A stretch of 64,000 nt of DNA from Chaenocephalus aceratus (taxonomy: Eukaryota > Chordata > Actinopteri > Perciformes > Channichthyidae), in the NCBI GenBank assembly GCA_023974075.1, contig JAMFTG010000223.1, positions 1-64,000 of the forward strand, read 5' to 3'. Of this stretch, positions 1-10,740 are shown piece by piece. The notes under the pieces were generated by a model. The model was given only the letters and a program-made list of their open reading frames with translations, searched no databases and had not been told where the DNA came from. The translations under genes and the position numbers were made by a program. Within the stretch, counting starts at the first letter, position 1. Each line of letters starts with the position of its first letter.

Positions 1-302
1 TGTTCTTCTAATTAGTGTCTACAGTGTGTGCCTATTGAGCTGTAGGCAAAACCCGATCATGCCCCTCCCTCTCACTGTCTAAGTCAATGGTGACTGTAAA
101 AACTACACTGCGCATGCTCAGAATATTTTCCTATTTAATGTGTGTGGCAAAAAAATTATGACCATAGGGGCAGTGAGCTGCCATCCCCACCATACGTCAT
201 CTCACATCATTCAGAGCTGATTGGCTGTAAGTATGTGTGCCGCGAAAAGTGTGGTGTGAGGAGACGAGAGAGCTGCAGTGACGCGTCCTAAAACCCGGAA
301 GT
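1..302. repeat. Left part of a dispersed DNA-element segment, inverted paralog at about 37100-37410
   Basis: Read on the opposite strand, 37100-37410 matches this stretch almost base for base, including the GCGCATGCTCAG-type and TGATTGGCTGTAAGTAT-type motifs. The match breaks at 302, resumes at 4756 and runs to about 5280, where the partner is 36590-37100. The paralog shows these two parts were once contiguous and were separated by the LINE at 303-4755. There is no coding potential. The partner copy ends at 37579 in a hAT-like terminus, so both are probably pieces of one hAT-type element family; that assignment is inferred. Confidence 0.7.
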
Positions 303-3029
303 GAGAGATTTTAAATCTCAGATCTGCTCACGTGAACCTGTTGCACAGGTCTCAGTAGGCACTCAAGCCTGCATTACAATATAGGCAGGGCCACTCTGCT
401 GTTGCCCATCAGCTGTAGAGAGTTAACTAATTAGAGGGGCGTGGCCCCACAGCTGTGAGAACTCAGCAATCAGGCGTCCATTTAGGTAGCTCTTTCCTGG
501 AGCGTCAGCTTCAGCGTCAGACATTGGAGTCCTGTGGGAGTAAGACTGACAAAGACATTGGAGTCCTGTGGGAGTCATGAGGGAGGCAAAGAGGAGGCAA
601 CTCCTACTCTGATTGTGCTAAGTATCGCTGGTGTCTTATTTTCTTTTCTTTACTTTTCTAGCCCCTCATGCTATAATCATGTGTATTTTCTCCATTCCTG
701 TTCATGTGTCTTCTCGCAATTATCACTGGCCCCGTGTATCTCCTAATCGCTATAACCGGCCTGCTCTCGTCTATCGCACATGCTCCACTGAGATCCAACA
801 TCTAGTTTCAGGTGGCCTGTGGAACTGCCAGTCAGCTGTTCCTAAGGCTGACTTCATCTCTGGCTCCGCCTCCCTGCAGACCCTGGATTTCCTTGCTCTC
901 ACTGAGACCTGGATTACTCCATTCAACACATCCACCCCAGCAGCTCTCTCCACAGCATATTCCTTCTCCCATACACCCAGACCCACTGGCAGAGGAGGTG
1001 GCACTGGTCTCCTGCTCTCTCCCAAATGGAGCTTTTCCCTCTTCAAGCTACCTAACTTCACTCCTTCCACCTTTGAATTCCATGCCTTCACAGTAACCCA
1101 TCCTATACAATTAACCATTGTTGTTCTCTACCGTCCACCAGGCGCCTTGGGGGACTTCTTGGAGGAATTAGATAATCTCCTCTCACACATCCCTGAAACT
1201 GGCCCTCCCGCTGTACTTCTCGGAGACTTCAACCTCCAGACAGGGAAGATAGACGAACTAACATCTCTGTTAACCGCCTTTGCTTTCTCACTGTCTCCTT
1301 CCCCACCAACTCGTAAAGCTGGCAATGTCCTTGATCTCATATTCTCAAGGAACTGCGCTACTTCTAACCTCTCTGTAAACCCGCTCCACACATCCGATCA
1401 CTTCTTCATCTCATTCTCTCTACCCCTTTCCAAACATAACAAACTAATCTCTTCTCATCCTGCATCTGTCCGCCGTAACCTCCGTTCCCTCTCCCCCTCT
1501 ACCATTGCCTCATCGGTGCTCTCAGCCCTCCCTTCCTCTGACTCGTTCCAACTCCTGCCTCCAAACTCTGCTGCAGAAACTCTCCTCTACTCTCTCATCC
1601 TCTCTGGACTCTCTCTGTCCTCTCACATCTCGGCAGGCTCGTCAGTCCCCTCCTGCTCCCTGGCTAAATGACGCACTGCGTGCTAATAGAACCGTCCTTA
1701 GGGCAGCAGAGCGGAAACGGTGGAAATCCAAACACCGCGACGACCTCCTAACCTCTCAGGCTCTCCTCTCCTCTTTCTCTGCTTCGATCTCTCAGGCAAA
1801 AAGCACTTTCTTTCAAGATAAGTTCCAATCTTCCTATTCCAATCCCAAAAAACTATTTTCCATCTTCTCCACCCTCTTGGACCCTCCCAAAGCCCCTCCC
1901 CCCTCCTCACTTCTGTCAAGCGACTTTGTTAACCACTTTGAAAAAAAGGTTGATGATATTCGCTCTTCTTTTTCTGACTCACCTTTACTCACCGCTGGGT
2001 CACCAGACCCTCCTTCCACCCACACAGTGACCTCCTTTTCCCCTCTCTCGCCAAGTGAGGTTCTTACCCTCATTACCTCTGCCCGCCCTACCACCTGTCC
2101 TCTGGACCCTATCCCCTCAAACCTCCTTCAGACTATCGCTCCTGATATTCTACCGTTTCTCACCAATTTCATCAACACTTCTCTAACTTCTGGTCACTTT
2201 CCAAACAGTCTCAAGGAGGCAAGAGTAAACCCTCTCCTAAAGAAACCCACTCTCAACCCGTCTGTTATAAATTACAGGCCTGTCTCTCTACTCCCGTTCC
2301 TGTCTAAAACACTTGAACGCGCTGTCTTTAAACAACTTTACTGTTATCTCCATCCGAACAACCTTCTGGATCCGCACCAGTCTGGTTTCAAGGCAGGTCA
2401 CTCCACAGAAACTGCTCTCATTGCTGTCACTGAGGAACTGCACACTGCCAAAGCAGCATCCCTCTCCTCTGTCATCATCCTGTTGGACCGGTCTGCTGCA
2501 TTCGACACGGTGAACCATCAGATCCTCCTTCGCACTCTCCAAGAACTTGGAGTCTCAGGCTCTGCACTTTCCCTCCTCACCTCATACCTCAAAGACCGTA
2601 CCTACAGGGTTACTTGGAGAGGGTCAGACTCCGACCCTTGTCAATTAACTACAGGGGTCCCTCAGGGCTCTGTTCTTGGTCCCCTCCTCTTCTCCCTGTA
2701 CACAACTCGCTCGGATCAGTCATTAGCCCGCATGGTTTTTCATACCACTGCTACGCTGACGACACCCAATTAATTCTGTCCTTTCCCGCTCAGAGACCCA
2801 GGTCGTCGCACTCATCTCTGCTTGTCTAGCTGACATCTCTCAGAGGATGTCCGCTCATCACCTCAAGCTCAACCTTGACAAGACTGAACTGCTTTTCCTT
2901 CTGGGAAAAGATTGTCCCACTCTTGACCTGACAATCAACATCGGCACCTCTGTTGTTTCCCCGACTCAGACTGCAAGGAATCTGGGTGTGATCCTAGATA
3001 ACAACCTGTCCTTCACTGCAAACATCGCT

Positions 3030-4369
3030 GCTACAACCAGGCCCGCCTTAACCTGCCATCAGGCCCTGGGGCTGATGGTTTTGTAGGCCCCCTATTTAAA
3101 CAACAAATGAAAGTCATTTATAGCCTCGGCAGGCTCTGTGATCGCACTTCTCCACTCTGCTCTGCGCGCCTGGTCCTCTCCTCCAGGTGAGTGACGTATC
3201 GGGCCTCCCTCGTGTATCTGTCCGGTTGCCGTTGGCTCCCCTCCACGTAGCAAGTCCTCGTCGTCCTCTCCATCTCCTCCAACAGATAATGTCCCTCCTG
3301 TCTGTTTTTCCTCTCCCGCTACTCCATCGCTATCAGAACCAGACGGCCTACTTGGCTCCGAGGCCCCGCGGCCGGCACCGCTACTGCTCGGTACAGAACT
3401 CATCTGTTCTTCCTCCTCATCCTGGCCTACAGGTTTAAAATAACCTGTAAGCTTCGGCATTTTTTGTAATAGCTGCTTGTCTCGAAACTCCTTTTCCCTC
3501 AACAATTTCCTTTTCCGAGCGCCACACTCAAACTTTTTCGTCTCAAACTTTTTCTCCTAAACAACCTTCATCTGTCACTCAATCACTCGCAATTTGAATA
3601 AGTCACATGTGAAACATATTCTCATTCTGATTGGCTGTTAAGTGGTGCCCACTGACTGTTTCGGAGTAATCATGTTTGAGAAAAATCTCTGGAATCCATC
3701 GATCTGATTGATTAGCGGAGCAAATGATCATAATACTACGGAGGGAAGATATTTTCGTTTGGATTACTGGTCTGGAGGAAGCTCGCGAGTGTGTGTTTGT
3801 GTATTTTTGCGTTTGTGTGTATTGTGTTTGTTTCCCGGGGAAAACACTCACGAGAAACACCGGCTGTTGTTATGCCTGCTGTGACGTCAAGTTACTCCGT
3901 TCTCCGCTTGTAATTATGCCGTTACAAGCTTCAACGTTGTATTTATCATCTGAATTTGCCGAAACAATTTTAATATTCTGAAAGCCAAGACTTTGTTTAT
4001 TTGAAATCAGATGAAAACAAACTGTAACGGACCCTGCCGTGTTATCTATGATTACTATACGCCTTACATTCATAATGTCAGCCGGAGGGAGGAGGAGTGA
4101 GTGGCGAGTGAGAGCTGTCATCTTCCCTTTACAAGCTTCAAAAATGTATTTATCGTGTGATTTTGGAAATAAAAGTTTCATATTCTGAAAGCCAAGACTT
4201 TGTTTATTCAAATGTTTTTTTAAAAACATCCGAAATAAAAAACTTTTTTTTTTGTAATTACATTTTTTTTAAAAACTTTTTTATTGGCTCATGATAGGCC
4301 CCTGATCTCCGTAGGCCCCTGGGCTTCAGCCCAGGTCAGCCCGTGCATTAAGGCGGCCCTGGCTACAAC
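3030..4369 (-). mobile_element. hAT-superfamily element (non-autonomous) inserted in the L2 LINE
   Basis: The element spans 3038-4361 (1324 bp). It is flanked by a perfect 8-bp target duplication GCTACAAC at 3030-3037 and 4362-4369. Its ends are inverted repeats beginning CAGGCCCGCCTTAA and CAGGGCCGCCTTAA. The 8-bp duplication and CAGG-type ends are diagnostic for hAT. The LINE reading frame resumes right after it, so it inserted after the LINE. The interior around 3600-4210 resembles 35830-36420 on the opposite strand, including two tandem units of about 80 bp that each end AAAGCCAAGACTTTGTTTAT. Confidence 0.9.
3092..3505 (-). pseudogene. N-terminal fragment of a hAT transposase-like protein
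   Basis: A 137-codon open frame on the minus strand inside the hAT element. It begins with a lysine-rich start followed by MPKLTGYFKP, the short N-terminal motif typical of vertebrate hAT transposases, then an acidic Ser/Gly/Pro-rich linker. No BED finger, RNase-H-like catalytic core or hATC dimerisation region follows within the 1.3-kb element, so this is a remnant of a much longer protein. No promoter was identified. Confidence 0.55.
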
Positions 4370-4755
4370 CCGTTGCTGCAGATACACGCTTTACAACATC
4401 AGGAAGATACGTCCCCAGCTGACACAGAAAGCGACGCAGGTTCTGGTCCAGGCTTTCGTCACCACACACCTAGACTACTGCAACTCCCTCCTGGCTGGTC
4501 TACCTGCATGTGCCATCCGACCTCTGCAGCTCATCCAGAATGCAGAGGCTCGTCTGGTCTTCAACATTCCTAAATTTTCCCACACCACTCCGCTCCTCCG
4601 CTCCCTTCACTGGCTTCCGGTAACTGCTAGAATTCACTTCAAGACACTGGTACTTGCGTACCATGCTGCGAATGGATCTGGCCCTTCCTACATCCAGGAA
4701 ATGGTTAAACTGTACACCCCAGCGCGTGCACTACGTTCTGCATCAGCCAAAAAGT

Positions 4756-5285
4756 AAGCTGCGCATGGCTTCCCTCGACAAAAAAACAATGACATTTCTC
4801 CATAGAGTTGTAGAAAATAGCTCCAAATAAGATCTGTGGGAAACGTACCTGTTAGATAAATGCACCTTTTGTTCAGCCGGATAATATCCACATGTCTACC
4901 CTACTTTTATAATTTTCGAATCATAAATCTATTGATTAGATTAGATTTATGATAGACTTTTGAAACTACAAGAAGATAAGGAGGACTTTTACAAAAAAGT
5001 AATAGAGATTTTTGTCCAGAAGGATAGGCAAATGGACTTAATCTTCAACTCAAGGTAAGACCGCAATTTTATTGAAAATGGGATCTTACTAAGAGAGAAC
5101 AATTCAATATTTAAATGATAAAATTAATTTTTTTGGGTATCCTTTTGTTGAACTGTCTGTTTAAAATTAATTGAAGCATCAGACAAAAAAAGCTTTTGAA
5201 AATAATATATTTTGATTTAGGTCAAAATATAATATTTGTAAACCTGAAGAGTCAGTGCCAGTGCCTCACCAGCCATGAACCTCAC
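4756..5285. repeat. Right part of the split DNA-element segment
   Basis: Continues the paralogy that broke at 302. It matches 36590-37100 on the opposite strand, including the AT-rich stretch around 4980-5200 and the TGCCAGTGCCTCACCAGCCATG motif near 5262. The match ends at a CTGCAG; in the paralog a different element begins exactly there (36579). Noncoding and AT-rich. Confidence 0.7.
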
Positions 5286-5540
5286 TGCAGAAGCTTATAT
5301 ATAGACATCTAAGTTTTTTGTGCCCCACCCAGTAGCGTAGGCAGAAATGTACTTTAGGGTGGGCCTGTAAAAAATAGGGTGGGCTAGATTTTTCTTCTGC
5401 GCATCAGAAGCTAACAACAATCCCTGCTCGTACTAGTGGCAGATTACTTTTGGAATACTTTATTTTTCCATAACAGATGGGTATGTTTTGGTGAACAGGA
5501 GACACGTATTTTACTGTTTTAATGGCTTATCAAGAACTCA
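5286..5540. other. Noncoding stretch with a hAT-like terminus
   Basis: Near 5331 the sequence CAGTAGCGTAGGCAGAAATG, followed by a GGGTGGGC-rich run, resembles the outer end of a fish hAT family (CAGTGGCGTAG type). No matching opposite end or target duplication was found. No gene is seen. Confidence 0.35.
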
Positions 5541-5725
5541 AACACAACATCTTGGTGTCATTCTGGACAGCTCTCTCATCTGCACCCCACGTAAAAAACA
5601 TCACCCGGACTGCATTCTTTGTACTGTGTTAAAACCTTTCCTTGGAATATGTTATGCATTGTAAGGTGTCCTTGGGTGCTTTGAAAGGCGCCCCTAAATA
5701 GAATGAATTATCATTATTATTTATT
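5541..5725 (+). mobile_element. 3' end of a CR1/L2-type LINE
   Basis: The codons around 5545-5620 read like the end of a LINE ORF2 (a LGVILDSSL-type motif). They are followed by a 3' UTR with GGTGTCCTTGGGTGCTTTGAAAGGCGCC-like sequence and an AT-rich tail with ATTATT repeats at 5707-5725. It is a short 5'-truncated copy, as expected for target-primed insertion. Confidence 0.6.
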
Positions 5726-6195
5726 ATCTGAAACGATGTAATAACTTTTCAAACTTTTTCCAGTCACTTGTCCCATGCATTCAGCATCAGCAGGCCATTC
5801 ACTTTGATTTTATCCCGTTATAAATGTCATCATTTCGACAATAAAGAAATGCTACAAAAACGTTATCTTGCACATTTTATCTAACCATCTCCGTTTCTAA
5901 CTTTCAATATATTTAAAAAGAGATCTCTCTCTCATCTGCGTGCGGGGGCGGGGCCTCACAAACACGCTGCATCTCTCTCACTCAGACATGCTGCAGCGCT
6001 GTGCAGTGTGCACACAGTTCTGCCGGTAATGAATATTACATTTTGTGAGGAAACTTTTCCACCAATAATTCCAATAAGTATTCCAAAATGTATTCACTTC
6101 AGGTTTACGAAATTAACTGTAATCAGATTACTTGTTTTTCAAATGTAACGCCAGCTGAATACACTTGATTTTTGTATTCTGATTACGTAACGCCG
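5726..6195. other. Noncoding interval; dispersed GTAACG-repeat end at 6140-6230
   Basis: Nothing codes here. At 6140-6230 a short dispersed motif (GTAACGCCGTTACATGTATT type, ending ACCACCCAACCCTG) matches similar sequence downstream of ZNF B (about 28470-28540), ZNF C (about 45190-45260) and ZNF D (about 58735-58800). It is probably one end of a common fish repeat; the family is not identified. Confidence 0.35.
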
Positions 6196-6740
6196 TTACA
6201 TGTATTCCGTTACCACCCAACCCTGTAGTATATCTCTCCGGACTGTCCACCAGCAGATGAAAAACACCCACCTCTCCGCCTCTTCCAAGGGACGAGGGAA
6301 CCGTGCGGCAGAGATTCCGTTAACATTGTTTTTCTTCTGACAGCCCAGCCGCAGGAGAGAAGAGGACAACTCTTCTTCCAATTTATTATGAAACCCAGGC
6401 TTTGACAGATGCGATACGAGATGTACCGTCTGTAAAGCGACTTCCTCCCTGGAGCGAGCCAGCAAATAGCAGGTCGTCCAGAGGAAACCACCCTCTCATC
6501 CCTCCTCTGTGTAGTGGCTCCAGCCTTCTCTACACAAAAATGCGAGGAGCCAGGAAATATCCGAACGGCAGACGATTGTCTGGTCTGATATTCCCTGAAA
6601 TGGAAAACGCAGGAATTTCCTGTGTTTCGGGATGATGGGTACGGGCGCAGTGTGTATATGCTACCTGCTGGTTTAGAGCCGCGTACGCGTGCTCTCATCC
6701 CAGGCAGGATTCGCATACTGCTTTTGTCTGTGCTGGTCAT
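6196..6740 (-). pseudogene. DIRS-type retrotransposon reverse-transcriptase fragment
   Basis: The minus strand reads, across two frames, a stretch like the fish DIRS1 reverse transcriptase: FLRFPFQGI, LLARSREEVALQTVHLVSHL and LGFIINWKKS. Several frameshifts and stops are present and the catalytic YLDD region is degenerate. RNase H, methyltransferase and tyrosine-recombinase parts are absent. It lies beside a DIRS-like terminal repeat at 6845-7145, which supports one decayed element. Confidence 0.6.
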
Positions 6741-6844
6741 AACTCATTATGAGCCCAGAGACACATGAGGAACAATCTCTGCACAATTGTTACTCATGTT
6801 TACTCTGCAATTGATGTGTCTCTTGTGCTTCAGTAACTGTGCTG

Positions 6845-7145
6845 GTTTGCTGAAGAAAAGAGGGAGCAGATTGTCGGGCCTCCTTCCTATCTATACCGGA
6901 AGGAAGCCCGAGGGTGGGGCCCCCCTTGCAGGTGGGCGTGGACTACAAGTGTTTCAGTGCTGCGCGGGTGCGCAGGGGGATTAGCCAATAGCGATAGCCT
7001 TAGAGGGCGAAGCCATATACGAAATAGAACCACACTCGGGCATCCTGTTGACGCGCCCACTAAAAAGCCTCTGGGCGGGGCGCGACAGGTGCATATGCAG
7101 ATGAGGCTTGCAGAACGACACCCTCAAACCGTACACATACCGTAA
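6845..7145. repeat. DIRS-like terminal repeat remnant
   Basis: A GC-rich block containing GCGATAGCCTTAGAGGGCGA and CATATACGAAATAGAACCAC. These motifs are typical, as I recall them, of fish DIRS terminal repeats. It adjoins the DIRS reverse-transcriptase fragment on its left. No gene is present. Confidence 0.45.
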
Positions 7146-7289
7146 GTGGACATTTAACAACTTTAGTTACAAGGATAATACACATGTATCATAGTTTTCA
7201 TTTCATTTCAATATAAACCACATGCCTTAACCTTTTCCCCTGCCACTACATTTTATAAGAAACACTTAGATCAATCTGCGACTGTCACA

Positions 7290-9647
7290 CACTCTTCAGT
7301 AGCACTTTATTGTCACATTAACACTTTAGACCCTTTATCAGCACTTGCTGCAGGTAGTAGATCCTGAAGTAAAAGTACAAACACCACACTGAAAATACTC
7401 CATTACAAGTTAAAGTACTGCATTCATATCTTATTCAAGTAAAAGTATGTAAGTATTATTACACATGTACTTTATTATAATAATTAAAATGTATTACGGA
7501 AGAGCAAACCTACCAAAATAAATATATTTATAAAAATACATACATTGAATAATATGCCATTTAATATACTGATTTAAATATTACCCATACATGTAGGCAC
7601 TAGTTGGTTAAATGTGACATACATTGATACTTTAGTTTTAATGTGCTTCTTTATTCACCTTTTCTTTTTAAATGTGTTAAAGCAAATAAAAACAAATACT
7701 TAGGATTAATTCAAATTGCGCGAGAATAATTGATGAAGAAATCAATGAATAAATATGTTCAATAATAAATTAAACACATCTAAAATGTTACTTGATAAAG
7801 AATAGGGGAACTAGTACAAAGGTCATTAAGTAATTAAAGCATTAATATAAATTAATGTAAAATCTCAGCAATCAATTATTGCCAACATGTATTTATAATA
7901 TATTCTGTATATATATTTAAGTTAAAGCCTTTTATTGTCATTATACAGACAGATTCAGAGATTCAGAGTGCAACTCTGTCCAGGTGTGCAAAAAAAAGGT
8001 GCTTTCTGAAGTCTATGATGATTTATTTTGTTTTGCTTGTGTTCAGATGTAGGTTCTTAGCTGAACACCACGCAGACAGCTTCAGGATCTCGTCTCTGTA
8101 TGCCGACTCGTCGTCTCCCTTATATATTTGGCCGACCACAGTGGTGTCATCTGCACATTTGATAATGGAGTTGGAGGGGTGAATGGGAGAGCAGTCGTGT
8201 GTGTAGAGAGTGTAGAGTAGAAGGCTCAGCACGCTGCCCTGCAGGGAGCCAGTACTGAGGGTGCGGATGGAGGAGCAGTAGGGGCCTATTTTAACTGTCT
8301 GAAGACGGTCTGTAAGGAAATTATTAATCCAGGCGCATAAAATGGAGGGGAAACCTAGGCTTGACAGTTTTTCCACTAGTATGTCAGGTACGATGGTGTT
8401 AAAAGCTGAGCTAAAATCGACAAACAGCATCCTTATATAGTTGCCTGGGTCTTCTAGGTGGCTCACAGCTGTGTGAAGGGCCGTGGCGATGGCATCATCC
8501 GTGGATCTGTTGGCTCTATAGGCAAACTGATGAGGGTCGAGGGAGGGTGGGAGGCTGGCTTTGATGTAGTCGGCTATCAGTCTTTCGAAACATTTCATTA
8601 CCGCCGATGTTAGGGCTATGGGCCTGTAGTCGTTGAGCTCTCTGACTGGTGTCTTTTTGGGGACAGGAATGATGGTAGCCGTTTTCAGACAGGATGGAAT
8701 GCAAGCTTGTGACAGGGACAGATTGAATATCCTGGTCAGGACCCCTGAAAGCTGGTCAGCACAAGCTTTGAGTACTTTGCCAAGTACTCCATCAGGTCCT
8801 GCGGCTTTTCCAGGATTCACAGACCTCAGCGTCACCTGATGTTCTTTGAGAGTGGGAAGTGGTATGGAGCTGGTAGTTTGCAGGGACAGGGGCAGAGTAG
8901 GAGTGGTGCCGCCCTGTAGGCATACTTCAGGTTAGAATACACCCGGTCCAGTATATTCTTTCCTCTGGTGGTACATCGTACATATTATATAGCTGCGCCG
9001 CCGCTATTTTTATATAGGGTAAACACTGAAACCAATTTAAAATAAACAAAAAACATTGAATGAGAAGGTGTCCAAACGTTTGACTGGTACTGTACTGTAT
9101 ATAGAAAACACACACATTTTAATATTTAGCAGGTTCCCTCATCTATAATCATTTATGCAAGCGCAACTTTGAACATATACAGCAGTAAAATGCAACATAC
9201 AAAATAATCAAGAAACAACATATAATATTTTACTGCACCATCATTACTTTTACATAAGAAGGTGCCGTAAAATGTTCTGTTAATACTTGCATACTTTTAC
9301 TTAGATAAGGTTTGAATGCAGGATTTTAATTTGTAACAGAGTATTTTAATTCTATACTGTAGGCGTAGTGTATCTGTGAACGATCCCAAATACAATTCAT
9401 TGTTTACATTGCGGCTAGTGCTACGACAGAAGAAAAAACCCTTTTTCATTTTCAAAGGGGCTGGGCTACATGAGGTGAATTGAGCCAACACAAATACCCA
9501 ATAGGTGGGACTAAGAAAGATAATGTGAAAATATAAAAACAAAGGCATTAATTAGGGCTGCAAAATGTCTCCAATTGTAATGGTGATTAGATGTTTAAAT
9601 GCTAACACTTAACAGTTTGTTCTGACTGTGTTTCCTGTTTCCTGAAG
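7290..9647 (+). other. Intron 1 remnant of ZNF A; exon 1 missing
   Basis: From about 7290 the sequence follows intron 1 of ZNF B (23810 onwards) and ZNF C (39885 onwards), with a shared CAGTAGCACTTT start and the same AT-rich run (7380-7900). The homology begins only about 20 bases inside the intron, so the coiled-coil exon present in B and C has been lost. The left side is DIRS sequence. The intron contains the Rex1-like LINE described separately. The acceptor before exon 2 reads CCTGAAG instead of CCTGCAG but keeps AG. Confidence 0.75.
7920..8976 (-). mobile_element. Rex1-like LINE, copy A, internally deleted
   Basis: Minus-strand CR1-group non-LTR retrotransposon. The 270-codon frame at 8023-8835 covers most of the reverse transcriptase: [65 protein letters not shown] (GSPQGCVLSPLL is usual) and a CADDTTVVG active-site motif. 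The FSSAFNT motif is characteristic of Rex1. Compared with copies B and C it lacks the 3' half after the palm domain and about 570 bp of the endonuclease-RT linker (junction near 8898). It sits at the same place in intron 1 as copies B and C and so predates the gene duplications. Confidence 0.85.
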
Positions 9648-10549
9648 ACGTCCAGCAGCTGGTGGTGGTTAAAGAAGAGCTTCTCCCTGACCAGCAGGAA
9701 TGGAGCACCAGTCTGGACCAGGAGGACCCAGAGCCCCCCCCACACATTAAGCAGGAACAGGAGGGAGATCAGCTTCAGGAGCTGGAGGAGGCTGATATCA
9801 CCAAGTCCACTTTCACTCCTGACCCTGTGAAGAGTGAAGATGATAAAGAGAAACCTCAGTCCTCTCAGCCTCATCAAAGACAAACTGAACACATGGAAAC
9901 AGAAGCTGATGGAGTTGACTGTCGAGGACCAGAACCAGCCAGGAACTCAGATCCAGAGAGCAGTTTACAACCAAAGACTGAACCTGACACTGAAGACTCT
10001 TCTGAACCTGGCACTGAAGACAGTGCTGATTGGAAAGAGACCAGAGAACCTGCATCAGGCTCAAACTCACTGAAAAATAGACATGAATCTGTCAGTGATC
10101 CAAGACGTAGTGCTGAACATAAACCATTCAGCTGCTCAGTCTGTAAAAAAGATTTTTCACAGAGTGGAAATTTAACGGCACACATGAGAATCCACACAGG
10201 AGAGAAACCATTCAGCTGCTCAGTTTGTACCAAATCTTTTTCAAAGAGTGTAAATTTAACGGCACACATGAGAATCCACACAGGAGAGAAACCATTCAGC
10301 TGCTCAGTTTGTACCAAATCTTTTTCAAAGTGTGTAAATTTAACAGCACACATGAGACTCCACACAGGAGAGAAAGCACACAGCTGCTCAGTCTGTAAGA
10401 AAGCTTTTTCACGGAGTTATAATTTAAAGATACACATGAGAGTCCACACAGGAGAGAAACCACACAGCTGCTCAGTCTGTATGAAAGCTTTTTCACATAG
10501 TGGACATTTAAAGTCACACATGAGAGTCCACACAGGAGAGGAAAAATAG
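9648..10549 (+). pseudogene. ZNF A, finger exon of a C2H2 zinc-finger gene (exon 1 lost)
   Basis: Predicted nuclear DNA-binding protein of the large teleost C2H2 family. The exon opens with [19 protein letters not shown], then an acidic Glu/Ser/Pro-rich linker with two copies of an eight-residue [12 protein letters not shown] repeat, then five tandem fingers with CSVC, F, L, HxRxH spacing and TGEKP/TGEKA linkers. Helix residues -1,2,3,6 read Q-G-N-A, K-V-N-A, K-V-N-A, R-Y-N-I and H-G-H-S. Fingers 1-3 look like recent internal duplicates. The frame is open for 300 codons, but the coiled-coil exon of B and C is absent upstream, so a normal start is missing; hence pseudogene or a changed 5' end. 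The amber stop is shared with B, C and D. Confidence 0.8.
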
Positions 10550-10611
10550 AGCTGCACAGTTTGTGACAAAAGATTTAAATGGCGCAATCGTTTAAAAAGA
10601 CACAAGTGTGT
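10550..10611 (+). pseudogene. Untranslated terminal finger after the amber stop of ZNF A
   Basis: In frame after the stop, the sequence still reads a finger-like module: SCTVCDKRFKWRNRLKRHKC. The same module follows the same stop in the three other copies. Family proteins I know of carry a translated C-terminal finger ending in HKCVG here. Confidence 0.6.
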
Positions 10612-10740
10612 TGGAAATGCATGTGTATATAATAGGAAGATGAAACCACGAGGATATCCATCCAGGACCGATGATCCAGGACCACAGCCACGACTCAAGA
10701 TCACAGAGCAGGTGTTCTGTCCTTCTACAGCGTCTCTGAA
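10612..10740 (-). mobile_element. Fragment of L2-type LINE 3' UTR
   Basis: Matches 54470-54600 on the opposite strand, including CACGAGGATATCCATCCAGG. In the longer copy this belongs to the 3' UTR of an L2-type LINE. Here it replaces the normal ZNF 3' flank. Confidence 0.6.

Larger units (their letters stand above)
303..4755 (+). mobile_element. L2/Maui-type LINE (CR1 group), degenerate, split by a hAT insertion
   Basis: A non-LTR retrotransposon in sense orientation. The 5' part (about 303-630) looks like an untranslated leader and contains a 21-bp tandem duplication near 519-575. About 800-1440 encodes an exonuclease-endonuclease-phosphatase domain with LALTETWI, VVLYRPPG, LLGDFN and TSDHF motifs. 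About 2210-2830 encodes a reverse transcriptase with VINYRPVSLL, an altered DRSAAFDTVNH (DLSAAFD is usual), GVPQGSVLGP and CYADDTQLI. The thumb and C-terminal region continue at 2850-3037 and resume at 4370-4755 after the hAT. Frameshifts near 1500-1670 and 2700 and several stops make it inactive. It ends inside the C-terminal coding region, without a 3' UTR or tail. The inverted paralog at 37100 shows the uninterrupted target; AAGT at 299-302 and 4752-4755 could be a short target duplication. Confidence 0.85.

Noticed and set aside
3092..3505. Host gene candidate (Glu/Ser-rich 137-codon frame)
   Set aside because: It lies wholly within a hAT element with perfect 8-bp duplication and has the hAT N-terminal MPKLTGYF motif.
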